A stretch of 64,000 nt of DNA. It comes from Dyadobacter fermentans DSM 18053 (GTDB taxonomy: Bacteria; Bacteroidota; Bacteroidia; Cytophagales; Spirosomataceae). The notes below the pieces were generated by a model, which was not told where the DNA came from, ran no database searches, and saw only the letters and a list, made by a program, of their open reading frames with translations. The stretch is from assembly GCF_000023125.1 (NCBI RefSeq), contig NC_013037.1, forward strand, positions 6,426,501 through 6,490,500. Reading direction: 5' to 3'. This document shows, in pieces, positions 16,966 to 26,152 of this stretch (position 1 is the first letter of the stretch; each line of letters begins with the position of its first letter). Position numbers and translations under genes: made by a program.

Positions 16966-18183
16966 ATGGCCTTCGCACCCGTCACTCCCGATGCCTCCGC
17001 GGAAACCGCCACAGGCCAGAACTACCGGCCGGCGCTCGTTACGCTGGCGATATTGTACTTCATGATGGGGTTCATCACCTGTATGAACGACACCCTCGTA
17101 CCGTTTTTTAAAGACAGCTTCGAACTCACCTACGCCCAGTCGGCGCTGGTGCAGTTTTACTTCTTTCTCACTTACGGCATTATGTCCATTCCGGCGGGTG
17201 TGCTGGTGAGTAAATTTGGATTTAAGAAAGGAATGGTCGCCGGTTTCGCAGTGGCCGCATTCGGTGCGACGCTGTTTTTTCCGGCTTCGCTCTGGCATGA
17301 ATACTACCTTTTTCTGGCCGCGTTGTTTGTGCTGGCGATCGGGATTGTGCTGTTGCAGGTGGCTGCCAATCCTTACATTACCCTGCTCGGCCCGGCGAAG
17401 ACGGCTTCGTCCCGGTTTAACCTGATCCAGGCCGTGGGGTCTCTTGGAACGACGGTGGCGCCTGTTTTCGGGAGTATGTACATCCTGTCGAACGCCGGCG
17501 AGCTGGCGGGAAGCAGCGAACCCGTGCGGTTACCTTACCTGGGATTGGCCGCATTGCTCGTCGTGATTGCGCTGGTGGTGAGCAGGCTCAAATTGCCGGT
17601 ACCGGTGGTGCAGGCCGCAAGCGATGGCGGGAAACCGCTGTTTGGATTCAGGAATCTGCGTTTCGGTGTGGTAGCATTGTTTTGCTATGTCGGCGCGGAA
17701 GTGGCGGTCGGATCTTTTCTGGCTAATTATATCGTCGATGTATCTTCCACGTCGCTCAATGAGGCCGGGACGATGGTGGCATTGTATTGGGGAAGCATGT
17801 TTGTAGGCCGGTTTATCGGCGCGGCGATCCTCAAAACGGTCAAGGCGTCCACAGTGCTTTGTGTTGCGGCCACTGCTGCTATTTTATTGATTATCATTTC
17901 AATAAGTTCAACCGGCCCGGTGGCGGTGTGGACGATGATCGCCGTTGGCTTGTTCAATTCCATCATGTTTGCTACCATTTTCTCGCTTTCCGTCGCAGGG
18001 CTCGAATCGTACGCGACCCGCGCCTCAGGCTGGCTATCGACCGCCATTGTGGGAGGCTCGGCCATTTCGTTCGGGCAGGGATGGCTGATCGACCATTACA
18101 ATTGGCAAATCGCATTCATGCTTCCGTTGTTATGCTACGTTTTCATTCTGTTTTTTGGGTTAAATGGGTATAGAACAAAGTGA
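16966..18183 (+). CDS. Sugar MFS transporter (FucP/GluP-like)
   Basis: About 405 residues and twelve hydrophobic segments. It opens with LYFMMGFITCMNDTLVPFFKDSF, characteristic of the FucP-like sugar:proton symporter family, and includes AANPYITLLGPAKTASSRFNLIQAVGSLGT, another hallmark. It would move the product of outer-membrane SusCD import across the inner membrane. The ATG at 16966 lies 2 bp after the epimerase stop; a longer frame from 16873 overlaps that gene and lacks family character. No signal peptide is expected. Confidence 0.92.
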   Translation: MAFAPVTPDASAETATGQNYRPALVTLAILYFMMGFITCMNDTLVPFFKDSFELTYAQSALVQFYFFLTYGIMSIPAGVLVSKFGFKKGMVAGFAVAAFGATLFFPASLWHEYYLFLAALFVLAIGIVLLQVAANPYITLLGPAKTASSRFNLIQAVGSLGTTVAPVFGSMYILSNAGELAGSSEPVRLPYLGLAALLVVIALVVSRLKLPVPVVQAASDGGKPLFGFRNLRFGVVALFCYVGAEVAVGSFLANYIVDVSSTSLNEAGTMVALYWGSMFVGRFIGAAILKTVKASTVLCVAATAAILLIIISISSTGPVAVWTMIAVGLFNSIMFATIFSLSVAGLESYATRASGWLSTAIVGGSAISFGQGWLIDHYNWQIAFMLPLLCYVFILFFGLNGYRTK

Positions 18184-18225
18184 ATATGTCCTTAATTTAG
18201 CCGCCCCATTTGTTTTCAATACTCC

Positions 18226-19431
18226 ATGAGCAGACCCCTTCGTGTCGCAACGAACTATAAAACGCAAGACCCTGCGCAGATCATTCTCGGGTATATGGCC
18301 AACCATGGCAGCATGACGTTGCCCGAACTTGGCAAGCGGCTGAACATCAGTGTGCCCAAGGTTACCGTGCTGGTGAATGCATTGCGGAGCGAAGGCCTCG
18401 TGAGTGATTACGGAAAAATAGAATCTTCGGGTGGACGAAAGCCGATCCTCTACGGCGTGGCGCCCGATGCGGCCTATTTCATCGGCGTGGATGTGAAGCA
18501 GAACCACATGAAAGTCGGCCTTATGAACCTCGACAAAGCGCTGGTGGCCAATTCGGGACAAATCCCGTTTGAACTGGCCAATACAGTGGAGTCGCGGGAC
18601 GAACTTTGCCACCATATCGTCGATTTTATAGCAGGCCTTTCGCTGCCTGAGGGCCGGATCAAAGGCGTGGGTATCAACCTTTCCGGTCGGGTCAATTACC
18701 GGACCGGGCACAGTTACAGCTACTTCCATTTCGACGACCGACCGCTGAGCAGCATCGTCAGTGAAAAAATTGGTTATCCCGTTTTTCTCGAAAACGATTC
18801 CCGGGCGATGGCTTACGGAGAATTCTGCCTCGGCGCCGTGGAAAGCGAGAAGGACGTGCTTTTCCTGAACCTCGACTACGGGATTGCAGTCGGTATTTTG
18901 ATGGATGGAAAGCTGTATTACGGCAAATCGGGCTATGCGGGCGAGTTTGGGCATATGCCGGTTTTTAACAACGAATACATTTGTCGGTGTGGCAAAAAAG
19001 GTTGCCTGGAAACCGAAGCGGCCGGCTGGGCGCTGGAACGGATGTTCCGCGATAAAATCTGCCAGGGTTCATCCTCCCTCGTGACCGCCAGAATCCCGGA
19101 CCCCGACCGCATTACAATGGACGACATTATCGAAGCGGCCATTTCTGACGACGTGCTCGCGATCGAACTCATTGCCCAGCTGGGCGAAAATCTTGGTCGG
19201 GGTATCGCGTCGCTGATCAACGTCTTCAATCCCGAGCTCGTGATCATCGGCGGCAGTCTGCTCGCAACGGGCGATTACATAGGTTTACCCATTAAAACCG
19301 CCATTAACAAATATTCCCTGAGCCTGGTGAGTAACGATACCAGGCTGGTGCATTCCAAACTGGGCGAAGAAGCAGGATTGCTCGGTGCTTGCCTGCTGGT
19401 GCGGAATCGCTTCCTGGGCATTCACGAGTAG
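18226..19431 (+). CDS. ROK-family transcriptional regulator (NagC/XylR type)
   Basis: A 401-residue regulator. It has an N-terminal winged HTH (MTLPELGKRLNISVPKVTVLVNALRSEGLV), a sugar-kinase-like ROK fold with FIGVDVKQNHMKVGL and an ENDSRAMAYGE active-site region, and the zinc motif CRCGKKGCLE near 258-267. NagC/Mlc-type proteins bind a sugar or sugar phosphate and release DNA. Its position at the end of the epimerase-permease run suggests it senses the imported sugar. It offers a second, cytoplasmic control beside the sigma/FecR system. Confidence 0.92.
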   Translation: MSRPLRVATNYKTQDPAQIILGYMANHGSMTLPELGKRLNISVPKVTVLVNALRSEGLVSDYGKIESSGGRKPILYGVAPDAAYFIGVDVKQNHMKVGLMNLDKALVANSGQIPFELANTVESRDELCHHIVDFIAGLSLPEGRIKGVGINLSGRVNYRTGHSYSYFHFDDRPLSSIVSEKIGYPVFLENDSRAMAYGEFCLGAVESEKDVLFLNLDYGIAVGILMDGKLYYGKSGYAGEFGHMPVFNNEYICRCGKKGCLETEAAGWALERMFRDKICQGSSSLVTARIPDPDRITMDDIIEAAISDDVLAIELIAQLGENLGRGIASLINVFNPELVIIGGSLLATGDYIGLPIKTAINKYSLSLVSNDTRLVHSKLGEEAGLLGACLLVRNRFLGIHE

Positions 19432-19443
19432 GCCACAGCGTGG

Positions 19444-19552
19444 CTTCCTGTTTGTAGCAATGGTCCTTCCCCGACCTTTTTGCCGACTCCGGCAGGAGTC
19501 TCCTGCCGGAGACGACCCATGAATTGCAAACATTCCTGCTACAAACAGAAAG
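19444..19552. repeat. Nested palindromic element between convergent genes
   Basis: An outer 16-base inverted repeat (19444-19459 with 19537-19552, one mismatch; core CTGTTTGTAGCA / TGCTACAAACAG) encloses a second, perfect 11-bp hairpin: CTCCGGCAGGA at 19487-19497 and TCCTGCCGGAG at 19501-19511, loop GTC. It fills the gap between the ROK gene and the converging glycosidase gene and could end transcription from both sides. The architecture looks like a dispersed REP/MITE-type element. Confidence 0.75.
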
Positions 19553-19569
19553 CACCTACGGAGCTTTTC

Positions 19570-21963
19570 TTACGGCCGTTTCAATAACCACACGTCCGAA
19601 ATCTTCGATTGCTTGCGCCAGTTCAAATGCGATTCTTCCGGACCGTCGAATGTGACCGAAATTTTGCCGTCCTGCGTGAGCGATAAGGGCACGATCCATT
19701 CCTTAAATGTCTCAGGCTCTTTATTGTACAGGATAGGAGAGAGGCGGTGCCCGTCCACCCGCAGGAGCGCGTCGCCTTCGCCTGCTACGCGCAGGATGTA
19801 GCGGGCGCGAGGATCGAGGTTTTCGTAATCCAGCGCGGGCTCCCGCTGGAAGAGCTGGGTAGAGAGGCGTTTGCGGCTCATGCCATTGTCCCACCACGCC
19901 ACGTCGGTGGCATCTTCGGAAATGGTTTTCACACGCGGCCCTTTTGCTACGCTTGAAATATCGTCGTAATAGCTTCCCGGCCCCGGATTTTCCCAGGATG
20001 CAATTGTTTTCAGTCTCGCCAGCTGCTCGTCGGGATTGTTCATCTTTTTGATCTTCTCAAATTCATCGGCCAGCCACCAGCGGTTATTCAATGGATAATT
20101 TACAAAATCCATCACCACGCCGCGCTCGGGGTTACGGGGCTTGTGCTTTTCGGTACTGGTTTGCAGGCCGATGGAAGTGTACAATGCGTCGGTTAACTCG
20201 ACGATGTGCTTGTAAATATCCCGTTCTATCGGCTCCTGGTTGGCATTGTTGACGATCGCGAGCGCCGCTTCCATCGATTTTGCAATTGTATTCCGATCTG
20301 CCGCTGCGAGGATCGTATTGGCTTGTTTTTCAAGTGCTTGTTCGCGGATCAGGCGCAGGCGCGTGTATTGGTCATAATAGGCACGCAGCAAAAGCATTTG
20401 CCAGCGCCAGTTCTTCGCGAGCGACTGTTCCGTTTTTTCAAGAATCCGCCAATTGATATAGGTCATTTCCACCCCGCCGTTTTCAGCCAGCGGACCTTTC
20501 CAGTTTTGTTCCAATCCTTCAATGGCGCTTGCAGCAGCCGCTTCCACGGTAGGGCCAAAGAAAAACGCAGCATATTCCTTCATAATCCCATGCACATCCG
20601 CCTGCGGGTCCCAGCCGCGCATGCTCCACAGCACCTTGTTCACGTCGTCGTGGCTGCCGTCGGAATAGGACACGAAACCGTCCGTGAACGGCGCGTATTT
20701 TTCGTGGATTTTGGCAAATGCAAATGGTCGCGGGTTCACCGACTCCCTTCCGAGCGTAAGCGCAAACGCCTGATCGAAGTGCTCGACCGGAAATTCACAA
20801 CGCACGGAATGGGTAATGTCCGGATACTGCCGGTGCTGGTATTGTTGCGGCAGCCGGTAGCGTGTTTCGGCCATCGGCGGACTCCCCGGGCCCGACACCA
20901 CGCCTTGCAGCCAGGCCGGCTTTTCAGTTTCCAGGTATTTGTAAAAATAGTCTATCTGCTCGGTGTCGAAGCCTTGGAGCGAGATCCACATTTTGGCATT
21001 CGGATGGTATTTCACCAGCTTCGCATGCAGCTCCTGGATGAAGGGCAGTACTTCCGATGGGTGATTATCGCCCGGGTCGCCGCCGGGAAAGAAGATATGG
21101 TCGAGGCGCGGGCATTCCTTGTAAAACTGTTCGTGCAGTTCCATTTCTGCCCGACGTTTTTCACGATCTTTCAGGTCGAACGTCGCGGGCGTCCATACCC
21201 AATAATCCATGTCGTACTTCCGGCATATTTCGCTCATTTTAATCCGCATTTCCCTCGCCGGGATTTTGAAATGCGGGCTCGGTTTGTCGTCTTCGTGGAA
21301 CGGGATGCCTTCTACCGCATTGCTGCCGAAAATGGCCAGTTCGCGGATGTACTGGTCGTACTGCGCCACGCTCCATGCATCGTAGGTATTGGCCGTAGAC
21401 CGGTACCCGAGCTGATGCCCGCGGATGGGGTAAGCGGGCGACGTGGCCGTATTAACCGGCCCTGGCAGCTCCACCAGCGGCTTGCCCATATAGGAACTAC
21501 TCATTTTCAAATGCCGCAGCAGCCATCCGGTGCCGAAAAGCAACCCACGGGCATCGGCCCCGATGATCCAGACCATCGTGGCATTCCCCGATTTTTCGGT
21601 CACCACCCTGAAACCTTCCGGCTTGAACTCCGGTCCGCCCGGCTGCACGGCCGTCGGCAGGTTTCGCGACAGCAGCGCTTTGTCGTTCGATAACACCAAT
21701 GCAATCACCGGCGCATTTCCTTTCGGCCACGCCGACGAATTTTTCAATGTAACACCGCTTCGCTCCCGGATTTCCTCGGTTAGCACAGCCGGGGCCGTTT
21801 CTTTCATGGGCGAAGGAACACCCGGCGAAACGATCCAAGTTGCATTTTTAAGGTCAATCGCCTGGGCGAAGCACGTCGAAGAGGTTGCGGGAAATAGTAG
21901 GATTGCGGTAAAAAGCAGTAACCATTTTACAAAGCAGGTATTCGGGCAGGTTTGGGAATGCAT
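19570..21963 (-). CDS. Secreted glycoside-hydrolase-like protein with GH20b/GH67-type N-terminal domain
   Basis: A 797-residue exported protein. A signal peptide (FVKWLLLFTAILLFPATSSTCFAQA) is followed by an alpha/beta domain of the kind found before GH20 and GH67 catalytic domains (WIIGADARGLLFGTGWLLRHL at about 130-150), then what looks like a TIM barrel beginning YPIRGHQLGYRS. Conserved-looking acidic clusters are VEGIPFHEDD and IFFPGGDPGDNHPSEV. The C-terminal 100 residues look like a beta-sandwich. I cannot assign a CAZy family or substrate. The ATG at 21963 starts the signal peptide. It converges on the sugar locus and is probably part of it functionally. Confidence 0.7.
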   Translation of the reverse strand: MHSQTCPNTCFVKWLLLFTAILLFPATSSTCFAQAIDLKNATWIVSPGVPSPMKETAPAVLTEEIRERSGVTLKNSSAWPKGNAPVIALVLSNDKALLSRNLPTAVQPGGPEFKPEGFRVVTEKSGNATMVWIIGADARGLLFGTGWLLRHLKMSSSYMGKPLVELPGPVNTATSPAYPIRGHQLGYRSTANTYDAWSVAQYDQYIRELAIFGSNAVEGIPFHEDDKPSPHFKIPAREMRIKMSEICRKYDMDYWVWTPATFDLKDREKRRAEMELHEQFYKECPRLDHIFFPGGDPGDNHPSEVLPFIQELHAKLVKYHPNAKMWISLQGFDTEQIDYFYKYLETEKPAWLQGVVSGPGSPPMAETRYRLPQQYQHRQYPDITHSVRCEFPVEHFDQAFALTLGRESVNPRPFAFAKIHEKYAPFTDGFVSYSDGSHDDVNKVLWSMRGWDPQADVHGIMKEYAAFFFGPTVEAAAASAIEGLEQNWKGPLAENGGVEMTYINWRILEKTEQSLAKNWRWQMLLLRAYYDQYTRLRLIREQALEKQANTILAAADRNTIAKSMEAALAIVNNANQEPIERDIYKHIVELTDALYTSIGLQTSTEKHKPRNPERGVVMDFVNYPLNNRWWLADEFEKIKKMNNPDEQLARLKTIASWENPGPGSYYDDISSVAKGPRVKTISEDATDVAWWDNGMSRKRLSTQLFQREPALDYENLDPRARYILRVAGEGDALLRVDGHRLSPILYNKEPETFKEWIVPLSLTQDGKISVTFDGPEESHLNWRKQSKISDVWLLKRP

Positions 21964-22122
21964 GATAAATGCTGATTCATTGTGTTTCGAATGTATTACT
22001 GCACCCTGGCGGTTTTGGGCCAATCGGTAAGCGGTCCGGGGTACAAGATTGTCCGTAACATAACGGTAAAGTAGAAGTTAAGCGCTTTGGTTATTTTAAG
22101 ATTTGAAAACTTCCATCACATC

Positions 22123-22929
22123 ATGCTCCTTTCACGATCCCTGACATTTTATGTGCTCTCAATAATTTTGGCCGCGTTTCAGCCGTCATTCGCCCAAACC
22201 CTCACCCTGACCCAAGCATTCGACGTCAAAGAAGCCAAGCAAGCGGTGGCCGTCGATGCGCAGCATTTTTATGTGATTAATAACAGCACCATTACCAAGC
22301 ATACCAAAACGGACGGCAAACTCGTGGCGATGTGGGATGGAACGAAGGAGGGAATTGTCCACCTGAACAGCGGCGTGGTCATTCTTGGGAAGCTGTATTG
22401 CGCCAATTCCAACTATCCGGAAATACCGATGACGAGTTCGGTGGAAATTTTCGACGTGCGAACGCTTACGCATGTGGACACGCACAGTTTTGGCATTGCG
22501 CAGCACGGCTCGCTCACCTGGCTCGATCAGAAGGATGGGTATTGGTACATTGGCTTCGCGCATTATGCGGGCAAGGAGGCGAGCGAGGGGCGGGATGTGC
22601 GGTGGACGTCGCTCGTGAAGTACGATCCGGAATGGCGGCAGGTGGAGGCGTGGGTTTTTCCTAAAAACCTCATCGACCTCTTTACGCCCAAAAGCAACTC
22701 CGGAGGCGCCTGGGGAGCGGATGGCCTGCTGTACTGCACCGGCCACGACCGGGCAGAGGTGTATGTTTTAAAACTTCCGAAATCGGGCTATACTTTGCAG
22801 CATGTGAGCACATTACCCGCTCCGGTCGAAGGGCAGGGCATTGCCATCGACCGCTCGGTTACGGGTAAAACGGCGCTATATGGCATTCAGCGCAGCAAAC
22901 ACACGGTTACTGTTTCAGAAATCCGATAA
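22123..22929 (+). CDS. Secreted beta-propeller-like protein of unknown function
   Basis: 268 residues with a signal peptide (LTFYVLSIILAAFQPSFAQ) and repeated short strand-rich blocks such as FYVINNSTITKHTKTDGK, VVILGKLYCANSNYPEIPM, YWYIGFAHYAG and GADGLLYCTGHD. These suggest a propeller fold related to SMP-30/quinoprotein-type repeats. No catalytic residues can be named. The ATG at 22123 is used because an upstream TTG frame adds only non-signal residues. It precedes the phosphodiesterase gene by 12 bp and is probably co-transcribed with it. Confidence 0.65.
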   Translation: MLLSRSLTFYVLSIILAAFQPSFAQTLTLTQAFDVKEAKQAVAVDAQHFYVINNSTITKHTKTDGKLVAMWDGTKEGIVHLNSGVVILGKLYCANSNYPEIPMTSSVEIFDVRTLTHVDTHSFGIAQHGSLTWLDQKDGYWYIGFAHYAGKEASEGRDVRWTSLVKYDPEWRQVEAWVFPKNLIDLFTPKSNSGGAWGADGLLYCTGHDRAEVYVLKLPKSGYTLQHVSTLPAPVEGQGIAIDRSVTGKTALYGIQRSKHTVTVSEIR

Positions 22930-22941
22930 CTTCTTTTATTG

Positions 22942-24471
22942 ATGAAGGCTTACTTTTACACAATAATGACGGGTATTTTGCTGATTGTGAACAATTTTGC
23001 TCAGGCGCAGGAAAGCAACCCGCGCTTCAAGACCAGGACATTGATTGTTTTCTTCGACGGTCTGCGACCGGATTACATTACCGAAGCACAAATGCCCAAC
23101 CTGTTCGCCTTCCAAAAAACTGCGGCGTGGGGCAAGCACCATCACAGCGTTTTTCCGACGGTTACGCGTGTCAATTCCGCGTCTTATGCCACCGGCTCGT
23201 ACCCCGGCACACACGGATTGCTCGGTAATGCGATTTACATCCCGGAAGTAGCGGCCAATAAGCCGATCGGCACCGCCTATGCCGATCTGAACAAGATTCC
23301 CGCCGCGACTTCCGGCCCGATCCTCACGGCCAAATCGCTCGGCGAAGTGCTGGCGGATGCGGGGCAGAAGATGATGGTTTTCAGTTCCGGAACGACCGGT
23401 CAGGCATTCCTCCAAAATCACACCGTGAACGGCGCCGTGGTAAATCCGGACCTGATTTTGCCGGAAGCATTCAAAAAGCAGGTTTTGGAAGAAATTGGTC
23501 TGGTTAGCCAGGGAGCCGATGAGGAATTCGGACGCCATAAATGGATCACTGATGCATTGCTGAAATACGGTTTGGCAAAAGACGGCCCGCTCGTGAATGC
23601 CATCTGGTTTTCGGACCCGGACGGCGCGGCGCACGAGCACGGAATCGGGTCAGAACAGGCTGTGAAGGCGATTAAATATGTGGATGGCCAATTCGGCAGA
23701 ATCCTGGCCGCATTGCAGGCAAAAGGTGCCGGAGAGCCGTATAACATCATCATATCTACCGACCACGGCTTTGTGACCCACAAGGAAAAGCCGGGGCTAG
23801 CCGATTTTCTGATCCGCGAAGGTTTCAAGAAGGACAAGGAATCCGACGATGTAGTGGTTGCCGAAGGCGCGATTTATGTCAAAAATCACGACGAAAAGAC
23901 CATCTCCAACATCGTAGCTGCATTGCACCAGCAGGAATGGACAGGCGCAGTTTTCACAAAGGGGATTAAAAAAGGAAATACTCAGGGCCGTGTGAAAGGA
24001 ACACTCTCCTTTGACCTGATACATTACAACCATCCCAAACGCTCCGGCGACATTCTCGTGGCGCCCAATTGGAATGATGCCAAAAATGACAAAGGTTACG
24101 CCGGTACCGATTATGCAGGCGGTGTCGCGGGGCATGGTGGTGCAAGTCCCTATGAAATCAATATCGCATTGCTGGCTACGGGCCCCGATTTCAAGCAGGG
24201 TGCAATGACAGAATTGCCTACCTCGAATGTTGATATTGTCCCTACAATCCTCAATATCTACAACTTGCCCCAGCCGCCGGCTATGGGTGGCCGGGCGGTT
24301 ATCGAGCTTTTGAAGAGGCCGGGGAAAGGGCAGGGCGTATCCAGAAAGCAGCTTGTCAAAACCGAAGCGACCTATCCGTGGGGTACTTATAAATTATCGG
24401 CGGAAATGTCTGTTTTAGGTGAGTATCAGTATTTCAATTATGCCAAAACAGAAAGACTACCGGTACGCTGA
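22942..24471 (+). CDS. Secreted type I phosphodiesterase / nucleotide pyrophosphatase (alkaline phosphatase superfamily)
   Basis: About 509 residues with a signal peptide ending near NFAQAQ. Two-zinc alkaline-phosphatase-fold motifs are all present: FFDGLRPDYI (metal Asp), SVFPTVTRVNSASYATG (Thr nucleophile), WFSDPDGAAHEHG (Asp...His), ISTDHGF (Asp-His) and GVAGHGGASPYE (His). Members hydrolyse phosphodiester or pyrophosphate bonds of nucleotides, lipids or sugars in the periplasm. The ATG at 22942 follows a TTG at 22939. A hairpin follows the stop codon. The precise substrate is unknown. Confidence 0.88.
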   Translation: MKAYFYTIMTGILLIVNNFAQAQESNPRFKTRTLIVFFDGLRPDYITEAQMPNLFAFQKTAAWGKHHHSVFPTVTRVNSASYATGSYPGTHGLLGNAIYIPEVAANKPIGTAYADLNKIPAATSGPILTAKSLGEVLADAGQKMMVFSSGTTGQAFLQNHTVNGAVVNPDLILPEAFKKQVLEEIGLVSQGADEEFGRHKWITDALLKYGLAKDGPLVNAIWFSDPDGAAHEHGIGSEQAVKAIKYVDGQFGRILAALQAKGAGEPYNIIISTDHGFVTHKEKPGLADFLIREGFKKDKESDDVVVAEGAIYVKNHDEKTISNIVAALHQQEWTGAVFTKGIKKGNTQGRVKGTLSFDLIHYNHPKRSGDILVAPNWNDAKNDKGYAGTDYAGGVAGHGGASPYEINIALLATGPDFKQGAMTELPTSNVDIVPTILNIYNLPQPPAMGGRAVIELLKRPGKGQGVSRKQLVKTEATYPWGTYKLSAEMSVLGEYQYFNYAKTERLPVR

Positions 24472-24477
24472 CCGATT

Positions 24478-24499
24478 TTCTGGAATGTGCATTCCAGAA
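24478..24499. terminator. Bidirectional hairpin between convergent genes
   Basis: A near-perfect 22-bp palindrome, TTCTGGAATG / CATTCCAGAA with a two-base centre, sits in the 32-bp gap between the stops at 24471 and 24504. There is no strong T run, so termination strength is unclear. Confidence 0.6.
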
Positions 24500-24503
24500 T
24501 TCA

Positions 24504-25013
24504 TTATTTGGCAAATGCAATCTTAATCCTTCTCACTTCCCGAATCCAGCGGGCTGGCTTTTTGTCTTTGGGCGTAATGATGCGGAACGGCCCTTCGCCG
24601 GACGGTAACGGCTGCCCGTCTTTTTCGGTAGCCAGCAAAATCACCTGGTCCGTAAATTCGGGATCGATTTCAGCCAATGCATAGAGCACTTCGTAGCCAT
24701 CCGCAGCGGTGATTAATGCATATTTGGCCAGATTTTCACCCCGCAGTTTCGCACCGGTGGTCACACCCGCTTTTTCCAGTATTTCAATCAGCGCGACGCC
24801 TTTAAACTCGTGCTCTTTGCCGTCGCGGTCTTTTACTTTCTGGCTGAACTGCTTCATTGCGGCCAGGTCTTGTACTTTCAGTTCAAGCGGCGTGGCTACT
24901 TCGCCGGAAACGGTGAGCGTGGCGGCGGTTTGTGCGTGTATCTGCGTTACGAGTGCGCACACGAGCATTGCACACAAGAGGATTTTGTTTTTGAATGTCT
25001 TGACTGCTTGCAT
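24504..25013 (-). CDS. Secreted sulfite-oxidase-fold (Oxidored_molyb-like) protein lacking the catalytic cysteine
   Basis: 169 residues with a signal peptide (ILLCAMLVCALVTQIHAQ), then a domain resembling the molybdopterin-binding fold of sulfite-oxidase-type enzymes: LTVSGEVATPLELKVQDLAAM ... HEFKGVALIEILEKAGV ... GPFRIITPKDKKPARWIREVRRI. The mature part contains no cysteine at all, so the Cys that ligates molybdenum in true family enzymes is absent. It may bind a ligand or cofactor without redox catalysis. It is the last gene of a tight run, 1 bp after the peroxidase gene, and is linked through it to a TonB receptor and a ModE-like regulator. Confidence 0.8.
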   Translation of the reverse strand: MQAVKTFKNKILLCAMLVCALVTQIHAQTAATLTVSGEVATPLELKVQDLAAMKQFSQKVKDRDGKEHEFKGVALIEILEKAGVTTGAKLRGENLAKYALITAADGYEVLYALAEIDPEFTDQVILLATEKDGQPLPSGEGPFRIITPKDKKPARWIREVRRIKIAFAK

Positions 25014-25014
25014 G

Positions 25015-26148
25015 TTATCGGGCTTTTGAAATGGAATGCGGGTTTGAAAATGCGGGATTGGTAATGAATGTCGAGTCGGTGAGCATACCGAGGAAAGCGA
25101 TGATATCCTGCTTTTCCTGCGGTTTGAGGCTCAGGTTTTTGCCATTTACTTCATTGGAAATGTCCTGTAAAAAACTGCTCAGCGTTTCGCTTTGTTGAAT
25201 GTGGTCGCTGTAATGATCGAGCACGGCTTCGATGGTTTTGAAGCGGCCGTCGTGCATGTAGGGCGCGGTGAGCAGGATGTTGCGCAGCGTCGGCACGCGG
25301 AACCGGCCTTTATCCATGGCTTGGCCGGTGATTTTTTCACGACCCAAATCGGTGAATGCGCTGTCGAGGCCATTGTTGTGAAAGAGCTCTTTGAAGGTCT
25401 TCGGGCCGCCGTGGCAATGGCCGCAGTTGGCGCCGCGAATGCCGCGTTTGGGGTCGGGGCTGTTTTCAAAAAGCTGCATTCCGCGCAGTTCGGCGGCGGT
25501 GGGCTGGTATTGGCCCGCCAGGTAGCGGTCGTAGGGTGCGTCGGCGGAAATCAAGGTGCGTTCAAACTGTGCGAGGGCTTTCAGGATATTTTGCTCGGTA
25601 ATACCGGATGCGCCAAACGCGCTGGTAAAAAGAGCGGTGTAGCGGGGCATTTTGCGCAGTTTTTTGGCCGAAACCGCCAGCGACTGGCCCATTTCGTGCG
25701 GGTCGGTGAGGGGGAATGCAGCCTGTTCTTCCAAACCCTGCGAGCGCCCGTCCCAGAAGAAGTTTCGCACCCAAAGCAGGTTCGCGAGCGACATCGAACT
25801 ACGCGGGGTGAAACTGCCGTCGACGCCCTGGCTCACAGGCCGGCCGTCGGTGAATGCGAGTTTTTGCTCGTGACAGCTTTCGCAGGATAATTGGTTGTTA
25901 GCTGAAAGCTTTTTCTCATAAAACAGCATCCTGCCGAGGTGCACGCCTTCCTGCGTGGTCGGATTGTCGGCTGGGATGGTGAACCGCGACCCGAAGTTTG
26001 CGGGGTATTTCAGTTCGTAAGGCACCGGCGTTTGGCGCGTGACCGATATCATCCCGGTGAAGACGCAGAAAGTGGCGCTCAGGATGGTAACGATCCACCC
26101 GAAACCCCTGGCCTTGTACCGCGTTAATGCCTTGCGACTTCCCGACAT
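25015..26148 (-). CDS. Di-haem cytochrome c peroxidase / MauG family protein
   Basis: 377 residues with an N-terminal membrane anchor or signal (GWIVTILSATFCVFTGMI), then two c-type haem sites: CESCHEQKLAFTDGRP at about 90-105 and CGHCHGGPKTF at about 237-247. The blocks between them (TPRSSMSLANLLWVRNFFWDGRS, FRVPTLRNILLTAPYMHDGRF) are typical of the CCP/MauG family. These act in the periplasm as peroxidases or as oxidases of protein or metal substrates. It begins 4 bp after the TonB receptor stop, so it is transcribed with that receptor, which is unusual for a simple peroxidase. Confidence 0.92.
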   Translation of the reverse strand: MSGSRKALTRYKARGFGWIVTILSATFCVFTGMISVTRQTPVPYELKYPANFGSRFTIPADNPTTQEGVHLGRMLFYEKKLSANNQLSCESCHEQKLAFTDGRPVSQGVDGSFTPRSSMSLANLLWVRNFFWDGRSQGLEEQAAFPLTDPHEMGQSLAVSAKKLRKMPRYTALFTSAFGASGITEQNILKALAQFERTLISADAPYDRYLAGQYQPTAAELRGMQLFENSPDPKRGIRGANCGHCHGGPKTFKELFHNNGLDSAFTDLGREKITGQAMDKGRFRVPTLRNILLTAPYMHDGRFKTIEAVLDHYSDHIQQSETLSSFLQDISNEVNGKNLSLKPQEKQDIIAFLGMLTDSTFITNPAFSNPHSISKAR

Positions 26149-26152
26149 TGAT

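Noticed and set aside
18184..18225. Promoter element TAATTTAG before the ROK gene
   Set aside because: One mismatch to TAnnTTTG in a short gap, with no -33 TTG at a suitable distance; too weak to call.
20206..21693. 495-codon plus-strand frame
   Set aside because: It is an antisense shadow of the glycosidase-like gene; GC-rich codon bias keeps the frame open. No signal peptide or domain pattern.
24504..25013. Active sulfite-oxidase-type enzyme
   Set aside because: The mature sequence has no cysteine, so the molybdenum ligand is missing; I call it a sulfite-oxidase-fold protein only.
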